This document shows, piece after piece, positions 34,811 through 43,950 of a stretch of DNA of 64,000 bases. This DNA is from Mesorhizobium kowhaii (lineage in GTDB: Bacteria > Pseudomonadota > Alphaproteobacteria > Rhizobiales > Rhizobiaceae). A model generated the notes under the pieces. The model was not told where the DNA came from and searched no databases. It saw nothing but the letters and a program-made list of their open reading frames with translations. The stretch lies in assembly GCF_003253745.1 (NCBI RefSeq), contig NZ_MZXV01000076.1, positions 248,001 to 312,000 on the forward strand, given 5' to 3'. Position numbers and translations under genes: made by a program. Position 1 is the stretch's first letter; every line of letters starts with the position of its first letter.

Positions 34811-35935
34811 ATGACAGATACGACCAGCAGTGCGGAGGCGCCGGCCATCCTCGGCGCCAGGGCCTATCCGGCAGCGCTCGAATGGATCGCGCGGCGAGCG
34901 GAAGCCTTCGTCATTCCGCTCGCCGCGCTGGTCGTCGGCATGGTCCTGTTCAGCCTGTTCATCTTGGCTGTCGGCAAGTCGCCGGTCCTGCTCTACGAAA
35001 CCATGTGGCGCGGCGGCTTCGGCTCATGGTTCTCGGTGCAGAACTCGCTGTCGCGGGCCGCACCCTTGCTGCTTGCGGCGCTCTGCGTGGCGCTGCCGGC
35101 GCGGCTCGGCCTCGTCGTCATCGGCGGGGAGGGCGCCATCGTGCTCGGCGGTGTCGGTGCCGCGGCCATCGGTGTCGCGTTGAGCGGCGCGCCTTCCTTC
35201 ATCGTCATTCTTGCCATGGGCGTGGCGGGCATGGCCGCCGGCGGCATCTGGATCGGTGCCGTCGGCGCGCTACGCCACTACCGTGCCGTCAACGAAACCA
35301 TCTCCAGCCTGCTGATGGCCTACATCGCTATCGCCCTGATGAACCAGCTGGTGGAAGGACCGCTGCGCGATCCCGCCTCGCTCAACAAGCCCTCGACGCA
35401 GCCGCTGGCCGACATCTATCGCATCGGCAACATTCCGGGCATGGATGTGCATTGGGGGCTGGTCGCCGGTGTCGTTGCCTGCATCGTGTCCTGGGTGCTC
35501 ATTGAAAAGACCCGCTGGGGTTTCGCCGCGCGCATCGCCGGCGGCAACGTGCGCGCGGCACAGGTGCAGGGCCTGGCCGTCGGGCCGCTCATCGTCGGTT
35601 TTACCGCGCTGGCCGGCGGCTTTGCCGGGCTCGCCGGCATGTTGGAAGTCGCCGCCGTCCAGGGCAGCGCCAATGCTTCGCTCGCCGCCGGTTATGGCTA
35701 CACCGGCATCCTCGTCGCCTTCCTGGCCCGCCACAACCCGCTGGCCATCATCCCGGTCGCCATCCTGCTTGGCGGCATCGACGCGTCCGGCGGGCTGATC
35801 CAGCGCCGCATGGACCTGCCCGACGCCACCGTACTGGTGCTCCAAGGCATGCTGTTCATCGTCATCCTGTTCAGCGAAACCTTGTACGGCCGCTTCAAGG
35901 CCTTCAATCCCGATTTGTGGCAGAGGGCCTCCTGA
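34811..35935 (+). CDS. BMP-type ABC transporter permease, first subunit
   Basis: The 374-residue permease has about ten membrane helices and the larger-subunit motifs ARLGLVVIGGEGAIVLGGVGAAAI, RHYRAVNETISSLLMAYIAIAL and EKTRWGFAARIAGGNVRAAQVQG. The GGEG and VNETISSLLM stretches correspond to the GAEG and VDDVVSSLLL of the paralogue at 11724. It begins 22 bases after the binding-protein gene and shares a base with the next gene (TGATG). Confidence 0.9.
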   Translation: MTDTTSSAEAPAILGARAYPAALEWIARRAEAFVIPLAALVVGMVLFSLFILAVGKSPVLLYETMWRGGFGSWFSVQNSLSRAAPLLLAALCVALPARLGLVVIGGEGAIVLGGVGAAAIGVALSGAPSFIVILAMGVAGMAAGGIWIGAVGALRHYRAVNETISSLLMAYIAIALMNQLVEGPLRDPASLNKPSTQPLADIYRIGNIPGMDVHWGLVAGVVACIVSWVLIEKTRWGFAARIAGGNVRAAQVQGLAVGPLIVGFTALAGGFAGLAGMLEVAAVQGSANASLAAGYGYTGILVAFLARHNPLAIIPVAILLGGIDASGGLIQRRMDLPDATVLVLQGMLFIVILFSETLYGRFKAFNPDLWQRAS

Positions 35936-36861
35936 TGGACGCGACCGAGATCGGCCTCTGGGGCGTGCCGCTGGCCATTCTGGGCGGCGCCATCCGCGTG
36001 TCGACGCCCTTCATCTTCGTCTCGCTGGGCGAAGCCATCACCGAGCGTTCCGGCCGCATCAATCTGGGGCTCGAAGGCACGCTCGTCTTCGGCGCCATGA
36101 CCGCCTATGCGGTGGCGGTGATGACCAACTCGCCATGGCTCGGCCTGCTCGCCGCAGCCTTCGCCGGCCTGTGCTTCGGCCTGTTCCACGGCTGGATTTG
36201 CAAATTTCCGAAGGTCAACGACATCGCCATCGGCATCGCGCTGATGCTGTTCGGCTCGGGGCTCGCCTTCTTCTTCGGCAAGCCGTTCATCAAGCCGAAG
36301 GCGCCCAACCTGCCGGCCATTCCTTTCGGCGGCTGGTCCGATATTCCGCAGGTGCAGGCCGCGCTCGACGTCAACGTCCTGTTCCTGATCGGAGCGGCAC
36401 TTTCGGTCGTCCTGTGGTGGGCCTTCCGCAACACCCGCGCCGGCCTCATCGTGCGCGTTGTCGGCGACAGTTCGGACGCCGCGCGCGCCATGGGTCTCAA
36501 TCCCGACACGGTACGCCTGCTCGCCACCGGCGTCGGCGGCGCGCTGGCCGGCATCGGCGGCGCCTATCTGTCGCTCTACTATCCCGGCAGCTGGACCGAA
36601 CGCATCTCGTCGGGCCAAGGGCTGATGGCGGTGGCGCTGGTCATCTTCGCGCGCTGGAACCCGCTTGGCTGCTTTGCCGCCGCCCTTCTGTTCGGTGGGG
36701 CCGGCGCTCTTGGACCGGCGCTGCAGTCGGTCGGCGTCACCCAAGGCTACTACCTCTTCTATGCCGCGCCCTACATCCTCACCCTGATCATCATGATCGC
36801 CACCTCGTCGCCGACCCGTTCGCTCGCCGGCGCACCGGGCGAATTGTCGATCACCAAATAA
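35935..36861 (+). CDS. BMP-type ABC transporter permease, second subunit
   Basis: The 308-residue permease starts MDATEIGLWGVPLAILGGAIRVSTPFIFVSLGEAITERSGRINLGLEGTLVFGAM. The LGExxxERSGxxNLGLEG motif identifies the smaller permease. Helices with NDIAIGIALMLFGSGLAFFFGKPF and the coupling loop RNTRAGLIVRVVGDSSDAARAMG follow. Its ATG lies within the stop of the preceding permease. BiuH follows after 14 bases. Confidence 0.9.
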   Translation: MDATEIGLWGVPLAILGGAIRVSTPFIFVSLGEAITERSGRINLGLEGTLVFGAMTAYAVAVMTNSPWLGLLAAAFAGLCFGLFHGWICKFPKVNDIAIGIALMLFGSGLAFFFGKPFIKPKAPNLPAIPFGGWSDIPQVQAALDVNVLFLIGAALSVVLWWAFRNTRAGLIVRVVGDSSDAARAMGLNPDTVRLLATGVGGALAGIGGAYLSLYYPGSWTERISSGQGLMAVALVIFARWNPLGCFAAALLFGGAGALGPALQSVGVTQGYYLFYAAPYILTLIIMIATSSPTRSLAGAPGELSITK

Positions 36862-36875
36862 CTGGAGTTTTTGCC

Positions 36876-37577
36876 ATGAACGCCAGAGCCGAGATCACCC
36901 AGCGCTACATCGACGCCGACCCCTATCCATGGCCCTACAACGGCGAACTTCGCCCCGACAATACGGCACTGATCATCATCGACATGCAGACAGATTTCTG
37001 CGGACCGGGCGGCTATGTCGACCATATGGGCTATGACCTGTCGCTGGTGCGCGCGCCCATCGAGCCGATCAAGTCGGTGCTCTCGGTGATGCGCGCCAAG
37101 GGCTACACCATCATCCACACGCGCGAGGGCCACCGGCCCGATCTCGCCGACCTGCCGGCCAACAAGCGCTGGCGCTCGCGCCGCATCAATGCCGGCATCG
37201 GCGATCCCGGCCCTTGCGGGCGTATCCTGGTGCGCGGCGAGCCGGGCTGGGACATCATCCCCGACCTCTATCCGGCCGAAGGCGAGCCGATCATCGACAA
37301 GCCCGGCAAGGGTTCGTTCTGCGCCACCGACCTCGAGCTGATCCTCAACCAGCGCGGCATCGAAAACATCGTGCTGACCGGTATCACCACCGATGTCTGC
37401 GTGCACACCACCATGCGCGAGGCCAACGACCGCGGCTATGAATGCGTGATGCTGGAGGATTGCTGTGGGGCGACCGACTACGGCAACCATCTGGCGGCCA
37501 TCAAGATGATCAAGATGCAGGGCGGCGTCTTCGGCGCGGTGTCGAGTTCGGCGTCCTTCGTCGCCCAATTGCCGTGA
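36876..37577 (+). CDS. biuH: Biuret amidohydrolase
   Basis: The 233-residue enzyme is strikingly close, from memory, to the characterised Rhizobium leguminosarum BiuH, including YIDADPYPWPYNGELRPDNTALIIIDMQTDF and YVDHMGYDLSLV. Counting from the start gives Asp36, Lys142 and Cys175 as the triad, the positions used in that enzyme. BiuH hydrolyses biuret to allophanate and ammonia in the cytoplasm. The GGAG ten bases before the ATG supports the start. It is placed inside the ABC transporter operon with allophanate hydrolase downstream. Confidence 0.93.
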   Translation: MNARAEITQRYIDADPYPWPYNGELRPDNTALIIIDMQTDFCGPGGYVDHMGYDLSLVRAPIEPIKSVLSVMRAKGYTIIHTREGHRPDLADLPANKRWRSRRINAGIGDPGPCGRILVRGEPGWDIIPDLYPAEGEPIIDKPGKGSFCATDLELILNQRGIENIVLTGITTDVCVHTTMREANDRGYECVMLEDCCGATDYGNHLAAIKMIKMQGGVFGAVSSSASFVAQLP

Positions 37578-37586
37578 GGTTCGACC

Positions 37587-39116
37587 ATGCGTGAAGGCAG
37601 CAGAAAGGCCGTCGGCGTCGAGACCATTGGCATGACCATGCGCTTCGGCGCCTTCACGGCGCTGGGCGATGTCTCGATCAAGGTGCCGGCGGGATCATTC
37701 CATGCGCTGCTCGGCGAAAACGGCGCCGGCAAGTCGACCCTGGTCAAATGCATGATGGGGTTCTACCACCCGACCTCCGGCGATATCCTCGTAGATGGCC
37801 GCGAGGTCGCGGTCGCCAGCCCCCGCGATGCCTCTGCGCTCGGGCTGGGCATGGTCTACCAGCATTTCACGCTGGTGCCCTCGCTGACGGGGGCGGAAAA
37901 CCTCGTCATCTCGCGCGAAAAGGTGCCGGGCATCATCGACTGGCGCAAGGAGCGCGCCGACCTTGCCGTGTTCATGGAGCGCATGCCGTTCAAGCTGCCG
38001 CTCGACGTCAAGGTGGCGGAGCTCGCAGCCGGCGAGAAGCAGAAGCTCGAGATCGTCAAGCAGCTCTATCTCGGCCGCTCCTTCCTTGTGCTGGACGAGC
38101 CGACCTCGGTGCTGACGCCCGGCGAGGCGCAGGAGGTGCTGGGGCTGGTGCGCGACATGACCAAGGCCGGCGACCTCACCGTGCTGATGATCTCGCACAA
38201 ATTCCATGAGGTGACGGCCTTCGCCGATGATGTCAGCGTGCTGCGCAAAGGCAAGCTGACGGGAACGGGCCGCGTCGCCGACCTCGACCACAAGACGATG
38301 GCAGCGATGATGATCGGCGACCAGCCGATCGCTGCGCTCGACAGCCGTGCAACGCCGAAGCCCGATGCCGAGACGGTGCTCAAGGTCAGGTCGCTGAAGG
38401 CGCCTGACCGAACCGGGTTGAAATCGATCAGCATCGACGATCTCGGCGTGCGCTCGGGCGAGATCGTCGGCATCGCCGGCATTTCCGGCAATGGCCAGAA
38501 AGAGTTTCTGGAAGTGCTGGCCGGCCAGCGTCCGCGCAACGCGGGCGACGTGCTGGTGCGCGGGTCCGCCTATGGGGCGACACGCGCCGAGGCGCGCGCG
38601 CTCAATGTGCGGCTCATCCCCGAAGAGCCGCTGAAGAATGCCTGCGCCCCGAAAATGACCGTGGCCGAGAACATCTCCTTCCGCACCTTCGACGTGGACG
38701 GCAACGGCAAACCGGTGAGCTGGATCAGCACCAGTGCCATCCGCGCGTTCAGCGCCAGGCTGGTCGAGCAGTTCAAGGTCAAGACCGCATCGCTGTCGTC
38801 GCCCATCGCCTCGCTGTCGGGCGGCAATGTGCAGCGCGCAGTGCTGGCGCGCGAACTGACCGGCGAGGTCGACTTGCTCATTGTCTCCAATCCCTGCTTC
38901 GGTCTCGACTTCTCGGCGGTGGCCGAAATCCGCGCCCGCATCATGAAGGCGCGCAATGCGGGTGCTGCCGTGCTTTTGTTGTCGGAGGACCTCGACGAGT
39001 TGCTGGAACTGTCGGACCGCATCTTCGTCATGTCGGACGGTGCGCTGGTCTACGAAACGCCGATCGCGCGGGCGAGCGTGCAGACCATCGGCGAGCATAT
39101 GGCGGGACACTATTGA
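37587..39116 (+). CDS. BMP-type ABC transporter ATPase, two ABC domains
   Basis: The 509-residue protein carries an intact first ABC domain: Walker A GENGAGKST (about 43-51), signature-type LAAGEKQKLEIVKQL, Walker B FLVLDEPTSVL and an H-loop in ISHKFHE. The second domain has degenerate Walker A GISGNGQKEFLEV, signature LSGGNVQRAVLAREL and SNPCFGLDF in place of Walker B. The pattern equals that of the other BMP-type ATPase at 12779. GAGG lies seven bases before the ATG. Its stop overlaps the next start (TGATG). Confidence 0.92.
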   Translation: MREGSRKAVGVETIGMTMRFGAFTALGDVSIKVPAGSFHALLGENGAGKSTLVKCMMGFYHPTSGDILVDGREVAVASPRDASALGLGMVYQHFTLVPSLTGAENLVISREKVPGIIDWRKERADLAVFMERMPFKLPLDVKVAELAAGEKQKLEIVKQLYLGRSFLVLDEPTSVLTPGEAQEVLGLVRDMTKAGDLTVLMISHKFHEVTAFADDVSVLRKGKLTGTGRVADLDHKTMAAMMIGDQPIAALDSRATPKPDAETVLKVRSLKAPDRTGLKSISIDDLGVRSGEIVGIAGISGNGQKEFLEVLAGQRPRNAGDVLVRGSAYGATRAEARALNVRLIPEEPLKNACAPKMTVAENISFRTFDVDGNGKPVSWISTSAIRAFSARLVEQFKVKTASLSSPIASLSGGNVQRAVLARELTGEVDLLIVSNPCFGLDFSAVAEIRARIMKARNAGAAVLLLSEDLDELLELSDRIFVMSDGALVYETPIARASVQTIGEHMAGHY

Positions 39117-39784
39117 TGGCTGAAATCGATGCGCAGCCGTTTGCCTTTGCATTCAAGCCGGAGACGACGGCGCTGGTCGTCATCGACATGCAGCGCGACT
39201 TCGCCGAGCCGGGCGGCTTCGGCGCCAGCCTCGGCAACGATGTCAGCCGCATCACGGCCATTGTGCCGACGGTGAAGCGGCTGATCGATGGGTTCCGCGC
39301 GGCCGGCCTGCCGGTGATTCACACGATGGAGTGCCACCGGGCCGACCTGTCCGACCTGCCGCCGTCCAAGCGCAACCGCGGCAATCCGTCGATCCGCATC
39401 GGCGATGTTGGGCCGATGGGCCGCGTGCTGATCGTTGGCGAGCCGGGCACAGCGATCCTCGACGAACTCGCGCCACTGCCCGGCGAGATTGTCATCGAGA
39501 AGCCTGGCAAGGGAGCTTTCTACGCAACCAGCTTTGGCGAAGATCTGAAACGACTCGGCGCACTGCAGTTGGTCTTTGCCGGCGTCACCACCGAGGTCTG
39601 CGTACAGACGACGATGCGCGAGGCCAATGATCGGGGCTATGAGTGCCTGCTCGCCGAAGACGCAACGGAGAGCTATTTTCCGGAGTTCAAGGCGGCCGCC
39701 ATCGCCATGATTAGAGCGCAAGGCGCCATCGTCGGCTGGACGGCGACGACCGACCAGGTGCTTCGGGGAATTGCAAATGGCTAA
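39116..39784 (+). CDS. Isochorismatase-fold cysteine hydrolase, ureide-type
   Basis: The 222-residue enzyme is a paralogue of BiuH with the triad Asp24 (VVIDMQRDF), Lys129 (IEKPGKGAF) and Cys162 (VTTEVCVQTTMREANDRGYE). In the biuret setting a triuret hydrolase or second amidohydrolase role is attractive. The C-terminal WTATTDQVLRG differs from BiuH, so a different substrate is likely. It lies between the ABC ATPase and a cupin gene, both overlapping it by a few bases. Symbol withheld because substrate cannot be read from sequence. Confidence 0.86.
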   Translation: MAEIDAQPFAFAFKPETTALVVIDMQRDFAEPGGFGASLGNDVSRITAIVPTVKRLIDGFRAAGLPVIHTMECHRADLSDLPPSKRNRGNPSIRIGDVGPMGRVLIVGEPGTAILDELAPLPGEIVIEKPGKGAFYATSFGEDLKRLGALQLVFAGVTTEVCVQTTMREANDRGYECLLAEDATESYFPEFKAAAIAMIRAQGAIVGWTATTDQVLRGIANG

Positions 39785-40127
39785 TCTGAGTCTTGCCGGC
39801 GTCCTCGGCGGCGGCTGGCGCGATCTGGCGTTCGAACATTTTCGCGAGGGCATCGCGGTGCACTGGCTGCTGAAGGGCGAACCGGTCGAACCGTCGGTGG
39901 CAATCCTCAACTACCGGCCCGGCGCCGGCGTGCCGCGCCATCGACATGTCGGGCTGGAAACCATCGTCGTGCTCGAGGGGACACAAAGCGACGAGAATGG
40001 CGATTATCCGGCCGGCAGCGTGGTCCTGAACCCGGTCGGGACCGAGCATTCGGTGTGGACGAAGGAGGGCTGCGTCGTGCTGATCCAATGGGACCTGCCG
40101 GTGATCATTCTGGGGGAGACCAAATGA
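39777..40127 (+). CDS. Cupin-domain protein of the biuret operon
   Basis: The 116-residue product starts at the ATG at 39777, overlapping the hydrolase by eight bases, with CGGGGAA upstream. It has a single cupin barrel: NYRPGAGVPRHRHVGLETIVVLEGTQSDENGDYPAGSVVLNPVGTEHSVWTKEGCVVLIQW. The H-x-H, E and later H form a plausible metal site, unlike in the cupin trio at 29981. It is of the ChrR/anti-sigma-cupin type. A small-molecule binding or isomerase role is possible. Confidence 0.8.
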   Translation: MANLSLAGVLGGGWRDLAFEHFREGIAVHWLLKGEPVEPSVAILNYRPGAGVPRHRHVGLETIVVLEGTQSDENGDYPAGSVVLNPVGTEHSVWTKEGCVVLIQWDLPVIILGETK

Positions 40128-41956
40128 GCGAGATCCGCTTCGACATCGGCAGTTTGCATGCGGCCTATCGGGCCGGCGTCGGTGTCGCCGCCATGATCGA
40201 TACCGTCCATGCCCGCATCGCGGCGGCTGACGATCCGGGCATTTTCATTCATCTCGCCGCCAAGGCGGACATGCTGGCGCAGGCGCAAACGCTCGGGCCG
40301 TTCGATCCGGTAACCAAGCCGCTGTGGGGCGTGCCCTTCGCCGTCAAGGACAACATCGACGTCGCCGGCATGCCGACCACCGCGGCCTGCGCCGAATATG
40401 CCTACATGCCCCAGGTGGACGCCACCGTGGTGGCCCGGCTCAAGGCTGCCGGCGCGCTGGTGGTCGGCAAGACCAATCTGGATCAGTTCGCCACCGGCCT
40501 TGTCGGCGTGCGCACGCCGTACCCGATCCCGAAGAACGCCATCGATGCCAGTCTGGTGCCCGGTGGCTCCTCGTCGGGGTCCGCCGTTGCGACGGCGCGC
40601 GGCATCGTCTCCTTCGCGCTCGGCACTGACACGGCAGGCTCCGGCCGCATACCGGCCGGCCTTAACAATATTGTCGGCCTGAAACCGACCGTCGGGGCGC
40701 TGTCGGCCGCCGGCGTCGTACCGGCCTGCCGCACACTCGACTGTATCTCCGTGTTCGCGCTGACCGTTGACGATGCCTACGCGGTGTTCGGTGTGGCCGC
40801 AGCCAAGGATCCAGCCGATGCCTATTCGCGCGCGGTCAAGGTGCCGGCCCTCACCGCGCGGCCGCCGGTGTTAAGTGTCGGCGTGCCGGCGAAGCAGGAT
40901 CTCAAATTCTTCGGCGACGCGGCGATGGCAGAGGGTTTCGACGCGGCGCTAGACATGCTGCGCGGGCTCGGTTGCCGGCTGGTGGAAATCCCGTTCGGCG
41001 ATTTCTACGCCACCGCCAACCTTCTCTATGAAGGCGCCTGGGTGGCCGAACGGTACGCGGCGATCGCCGGTTTCATGGAGGCCAACGAGGCGGCCATGCA
41101 TCCGGTGACACGGAAAATCATCGGCGGCGCGCGCAGCCTCTCCGCGGCCGATGCCTTCAGGGGCCTCTATGCGCTTCAGGCCTACAGGGCGAAGCTCGCA
41201 CCGGTCCTCGCTTCGGTCGACCTGTTCTGCGTACCGACCGCGCCGACGCATTACGCTCTCGATGCGGTTCTCGCGGACCCTATCGTCACCAACAGCCGTC
41301 TCGGCACCTTCACCAATTTCGTCAACCTGCTCGACATGTGCGGCGTCGCCGTGCCGAGCGGCCGGCGCGACGATGGCTTGCCGATGAGCGTGACCTTGCT
41401 GGCGATGGCGGGCAAGGACTGGCTGACGGCCGGTCTCGCTCGCGACATCCACGCGGCCAGCGGCCTTCCGCTTGGCGCGACCGGCTGGGCGCAGCCGGGC
41501 AGCGCGCCGCCTGGCGAGCGCGCGCCGGACGAGATGATCGATCTGGTGGTCGTCGGCGCGCATCTGTCGGGCATGCCGCTCAATGGCCAGTTGCGAGATC
41601 TCGGCGCCCAGTTCTCGAGAACGACGAGAACAGCGCCTGCCTACCGGCTTTACGCTCTCGCCGGCCAGTCCGTACCCAAGCCTGGACTCGTCCGGGTCGC
41701 CAGAGATGGAATGCGGATAGATGTCGAGGTCTGGCGGCTTGATCCGGGCGCCTTCGGACGCTTCGTAGCCGCTATTCCGGCCCCGCTCGGCATTGGCACG
41801 ATCGAACTCGACGATGGCACAACGGCGAAGGGGTTCGTGGCCGAGACAGCCGGCTTGTCGGCGGCGATTGACATCTCGGCCCATGGTGGGTGGCGCAGCT
41901 TCGTCGCGAGCTCGCACGAACCGCAACGCCGCCTGGAGGAAGTTGCGCCCACCTGA
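40124..41956 (+). CDS. atzF: Allophanate hydrolase
   Basis: The 610-residue protein has an amidase-signature domain (about 1-450) with Lys75 in AVKDNID, the GGSSSGS stretch at 147-153 supplying the cis-serine, and the nucleophile Ser173 in GTDTAGSGRIP. The C-terminal allophanate-hydrolase domain (about 470-610) contains MIDLVVVGAHLSGMPLNGQL and AGQSVPKPGLVRV. It converts allophanate to ammonia and carbon dioxide, following BiuH. The start overlaps the cupin stop in ATGA. A strong hairpin follows. Confidence 0.92.
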   Translation: MSEIRFDIGSLHAAYRAGVGVAAMIDTVHARIAAADDPGIFIHLAAKADMLAQAQTLGPFDPVTKPLWGVPFAVKDNIDVAGMPTTAACAEYAYMPQVDATVVARLKAAGALVVGKTNLDQFATGLVGVRTPYPIPKNAIDASLVPGGSSSGSAVATARGIVSFALGTDTAGSGRIPAGLNNIVGLKPTVGALSAAGVVPACRTLDCISVFALTVDDAYAVFGVAAAKDPADAYSRAVKVPALTARPPVLSVGVPAKQDLKFFGDAAMAEGFDAALDMLRGLGCRLVEIPFGDFYATANLLYEGAWVAERYAAIAGFMEANEAAMHPVTRKIIGGARSLSAADAFRGLYALQAYRAKLAPVLASVDLFCVPTAPTHYALDAVLADPIVTNSRLGTFTNFVNLLDMCGVAVPSGRRDDGLPMSVTLLAMAGKDWLTAGLARDIHAASGLPLGATGWAQPGSAPPGERAPDEMIDLVVVGAHLSGMPLNGQLRDLGAQFSRTTRTAPAYRLYALAGQSVPKPGLVRVARDGMRIDVEVWRLDPGAFGRFVAAIPAPLGIGTIELDDGTTAKGFVAETAGLSAAIDISAHGGWRSFVASSHEPQRRLEEVAPT

Positions 41957-42020
41957 CCATCCAACTCGAATAGCGGTTTTGTGACGTTCTGCCTTTGGTG
42001 AGGGGCCGAAACTCAAGAAG

Positions 42021-42051
42021 CCTGTCGCGCCCTCAGCAATGGCGCGACAGG
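42021..42051. terminator. Strong hairpin between atzF and the beta-lactamase gene
   Basis: Perfect 11-bp arms CCTGTCGCGCC (42021-42031) and GGCGCGACAGG (42041-42051) enclose nine bases. It stands 64 bases after the atzF stop and 19 before the convergent beta-lactamase stop, so it can serve both directions. A T-rich tail is absent. Confidence 0.65.
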
Positions 42052-42070
42052 GTCTGCGCCGCTAAAACGT

Positions 42071-42958
42071 CTAAGCCTCGATCGCTTCGACCAATGCCCG
42101 TGAGACTGAGGCAATGACGGCGTTGCGTTTGGCCAGGCTCTGTTTCGTGCCCGTCAGATAGATCGACATCAAAATCGGGTTGCTGGAAGTCGGCCAGATG
42201 ACGGCCGCGTCATTGGTGCTGCCGCGCGCGCCGGTTCCGGTCTTGTCGCCGCATGTCCAGCCTTTCGGCAGTGCCGCCCTTATGCGCGCGTCGCCGGTCT
42301 TGTTCGCCACCAGCCAATCGACAAGCTGCGCCCGGCCCTTCCCCGACAGGCTGTTGCCGATCGTCAGCCGTTCGAGATTGTTGACCATGGCCAGCGGCGA
42401 GGTCGTGTCGCGCGCGTCCCCCGGCAGCGACTCGTTCAGCTCCGGCTCGATCCGGTCCAGCCTGGTCACCTTGTCGCCTATCGAACGCAGATAGGCCGTC
42501 AGCTGCGGAGGCCCGCCAAAGGACTCCAGCAACAGATTGGCTGCCCCATTGTCGCTGACTGTCACGGCGGCTTCGCAAAGCTGCGCCACCGTCATCTCGC
42601 CGCCGGCATGTTTGTTGGTCGTTGGAGAGTTCGCGATAATGGCGTCGTGCGGGACCTCGATGCTGCGGTCGAGCTGCTCGATGCCGCCGTCGACACGATG
42701 CAACACGAATGCCGCCGCGAGTGCCTTAAAGGTGCTGCACATTGGAAACGGCTCGTCCTCACGATAGCCGAATTGCGCAGTCGTTCCGGAGATCCGGCAG
42801 GCGACGCCGAGCCGGCCGCCGCTTTTCACCTCGATCCGCCTCATTTTCGGCAAGACCCCATCAAATTTTGTCGGGCTTATTGCCGCCTTCGCGATGGCGC
42901 CAACCGGGGCCGTCAAAACCACCGCGAGACCACTGATGAAACTGCGCCTGCTTGTCAT
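42071..42958 (-). CDS. Class A beta-lactamase
   Basis: From the ATG at 42958 (AGAGAG upstream; a GTG at 42964 is also in frame) the protein is 295 residues with a Tat leader (SRRSFISGLAVVLTAPVGAIAKA). Class A motifs are complete: STFK in PMCSTFKAL, SDN in VTVSDNGAAN, the omega-loop EPELN and KTG in CGDKTGTGARG. A Cys directly before STFK is not sufficient to assign carbapenemase activity. The enzyme hydrolyses penicillin-type antibiotics in the periplasm. It is divergent from ampR. Confidence 0.9.
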   Translation of the reverse strand: MTSRRSFISGLAVVLTAPVGAIAKAAISPTKFDGVLPKMRRIEVKSGGRLGVACRISGTTAQFGYREDEPFPMCSTFKALAAAFVLHRVDGGIEQLDRSIEVPHDAIIANSPTTNKHAGGEMTVAQLCEAAVTVSDNGAANLLLESFGGPPQLTAYLRSIGDKVTRLDRIEPELNESLPGDARDTTSPLAMVNNLERLTIGNSLSGKGRAQLVDWLVANKTGDARIRAALPKGWTCGDKTGTGARGSTNDAAVIWPTSSNPILMSIYLTGTKQSLAKRNAVIASVSRALVEAIEA

Positions 42959-43059
42959 GTCCACACTCTCTGTTGCCCCGCGCGGCAGAACTGGACCGGA
43001 TCCGGCCCCATCGCAAACGAGTAAACATCGCCCCCGCCATAAAAAAAATTAGGGCTGGG

Positions 43060-43950
43060 ATGATGAAGCGATCGCACCTCCCACTGAACGGTTTGCGCGC
43101 CTTCGAGGCCTCGGCAAGGCATCTCAGTTTCACCGGCGCCGGCCTCGAACTGCGCGTCACCCAGGCCGCCGTCAGCCATCAGATCAAGGGCCTTGAAGAA
43201 GTCCTTGGTATCAGGCTTTTTCGCCGATTACCGCACGGCCTCGCTTTGAGCGAGGAGGGCGAGGCTTTGTTGCCCGTGTTGAGCGATGCCTTCAACAGGA
43301 TTAGCGTCACGCTCGACCGCTTCGAGGGCGGCCGCTTCAACGACATCGTCACCGTCGGTGTCGTCGGCACTTTCGCCTCGGGCTGGCTGATCCCCAGATT
43401 GCCGGCATTTCACCAGGCCTATCCGGATATCGAGCTGCGCATCTCGACCAACAACAACCGGGTCAATCTCGCCGCCGACGGTCTCGATTTTGCCATCCGC
43501 TTCGGCGACGGCTCCTGGCAGGGAACCGAGAACACGCCGCTGCTGCCCGGCGCTTTCTCGCCGGTCTGCACGCCCGGCATCGCGGCGCGCCTGCGCGACC
43601 CGTCCGATCTCGCACGCGAAACGCTGCTATGCTCCTACCGGGAAGACGAATGGTTGCGCTGGTTCGAGACGGCAGGGCGCCATTGCCCGTCGATCAAAGG
43701 CATCGTCTTCGACTCATCGGTCACCATGGCGAACGCTGCCGTCCAGGGTGCCGGCGTGGCATTGCTGCCGGTTTCGATGTTCAGCCGCGAACTCTGTTCG
43801 GCCCAGCTGGTGCAGCCTTTCGACTGCACGGTCGATGTCGGCCGATACTGGCTGTCGGCACGGCGCAGGCGCCAGAACTCGCAGGCAATGACGATCTTCG
43901 CCGACTGGTTGAAGGCCGAGACGGAGTGCAGTTCCAGGAAAAGTGTGTAG
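43060..43950 (+). CDS. ampR: LysR-family regulator AmpR
   Basis: The 296-residue protein starts MMKRSHLPLNGLRAFEASARHLSFTGAGLELRVTQAAVSHQIKGLEEVLG, a near-textbook AmpR HTH. The effector domain has VGVVGTFASGWLIPRLPAFHQAYPDIELRISTNNNRVNLAADGLDFAIRFG and FDSSVTMANAAVQGAGVALLPVSMFS. AmpR senses muropeptides and controls beta-lactamase. The 101-base intergenic region (42959-43059) should hold its T-N11-A site. The last residues (about CSSRKSV) lie inside a RIME-like repeat, so the original C terminus was probably altered by it. Confidence 0.88.
   Translation: MMKRSHLPLNGLRAFEASARHLSFTGAGLELRVTQAAVSHQIKGLEEVLGIRLFRRLPHGLALSEEGEALLPVLSDAFNRISVTLDRFEGGRFNDIVTVGVVGTFASGWLIPRLPAFHQAYPDIELRISTNNNRVNLAADGLDFAIRFGDGSWQGTENTPLLPGAFSPVCTPGIAARLRDPSDLARETLLCSYREDEWLRWFETAGRHCPSIKGIVFDSSVTMANAAVQGAGVALLPVSMFSRELCSAQLVQPFDCTVDVGRYWLSARRRRQNSQAMTIFADWLKAETECSSRKSV

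Noticed and set aside
42021..42051. Possible small RNA with the atzF hairpin
   Set aside because: The hairpin lies between convergent genes and is adequately explained as a terminator.
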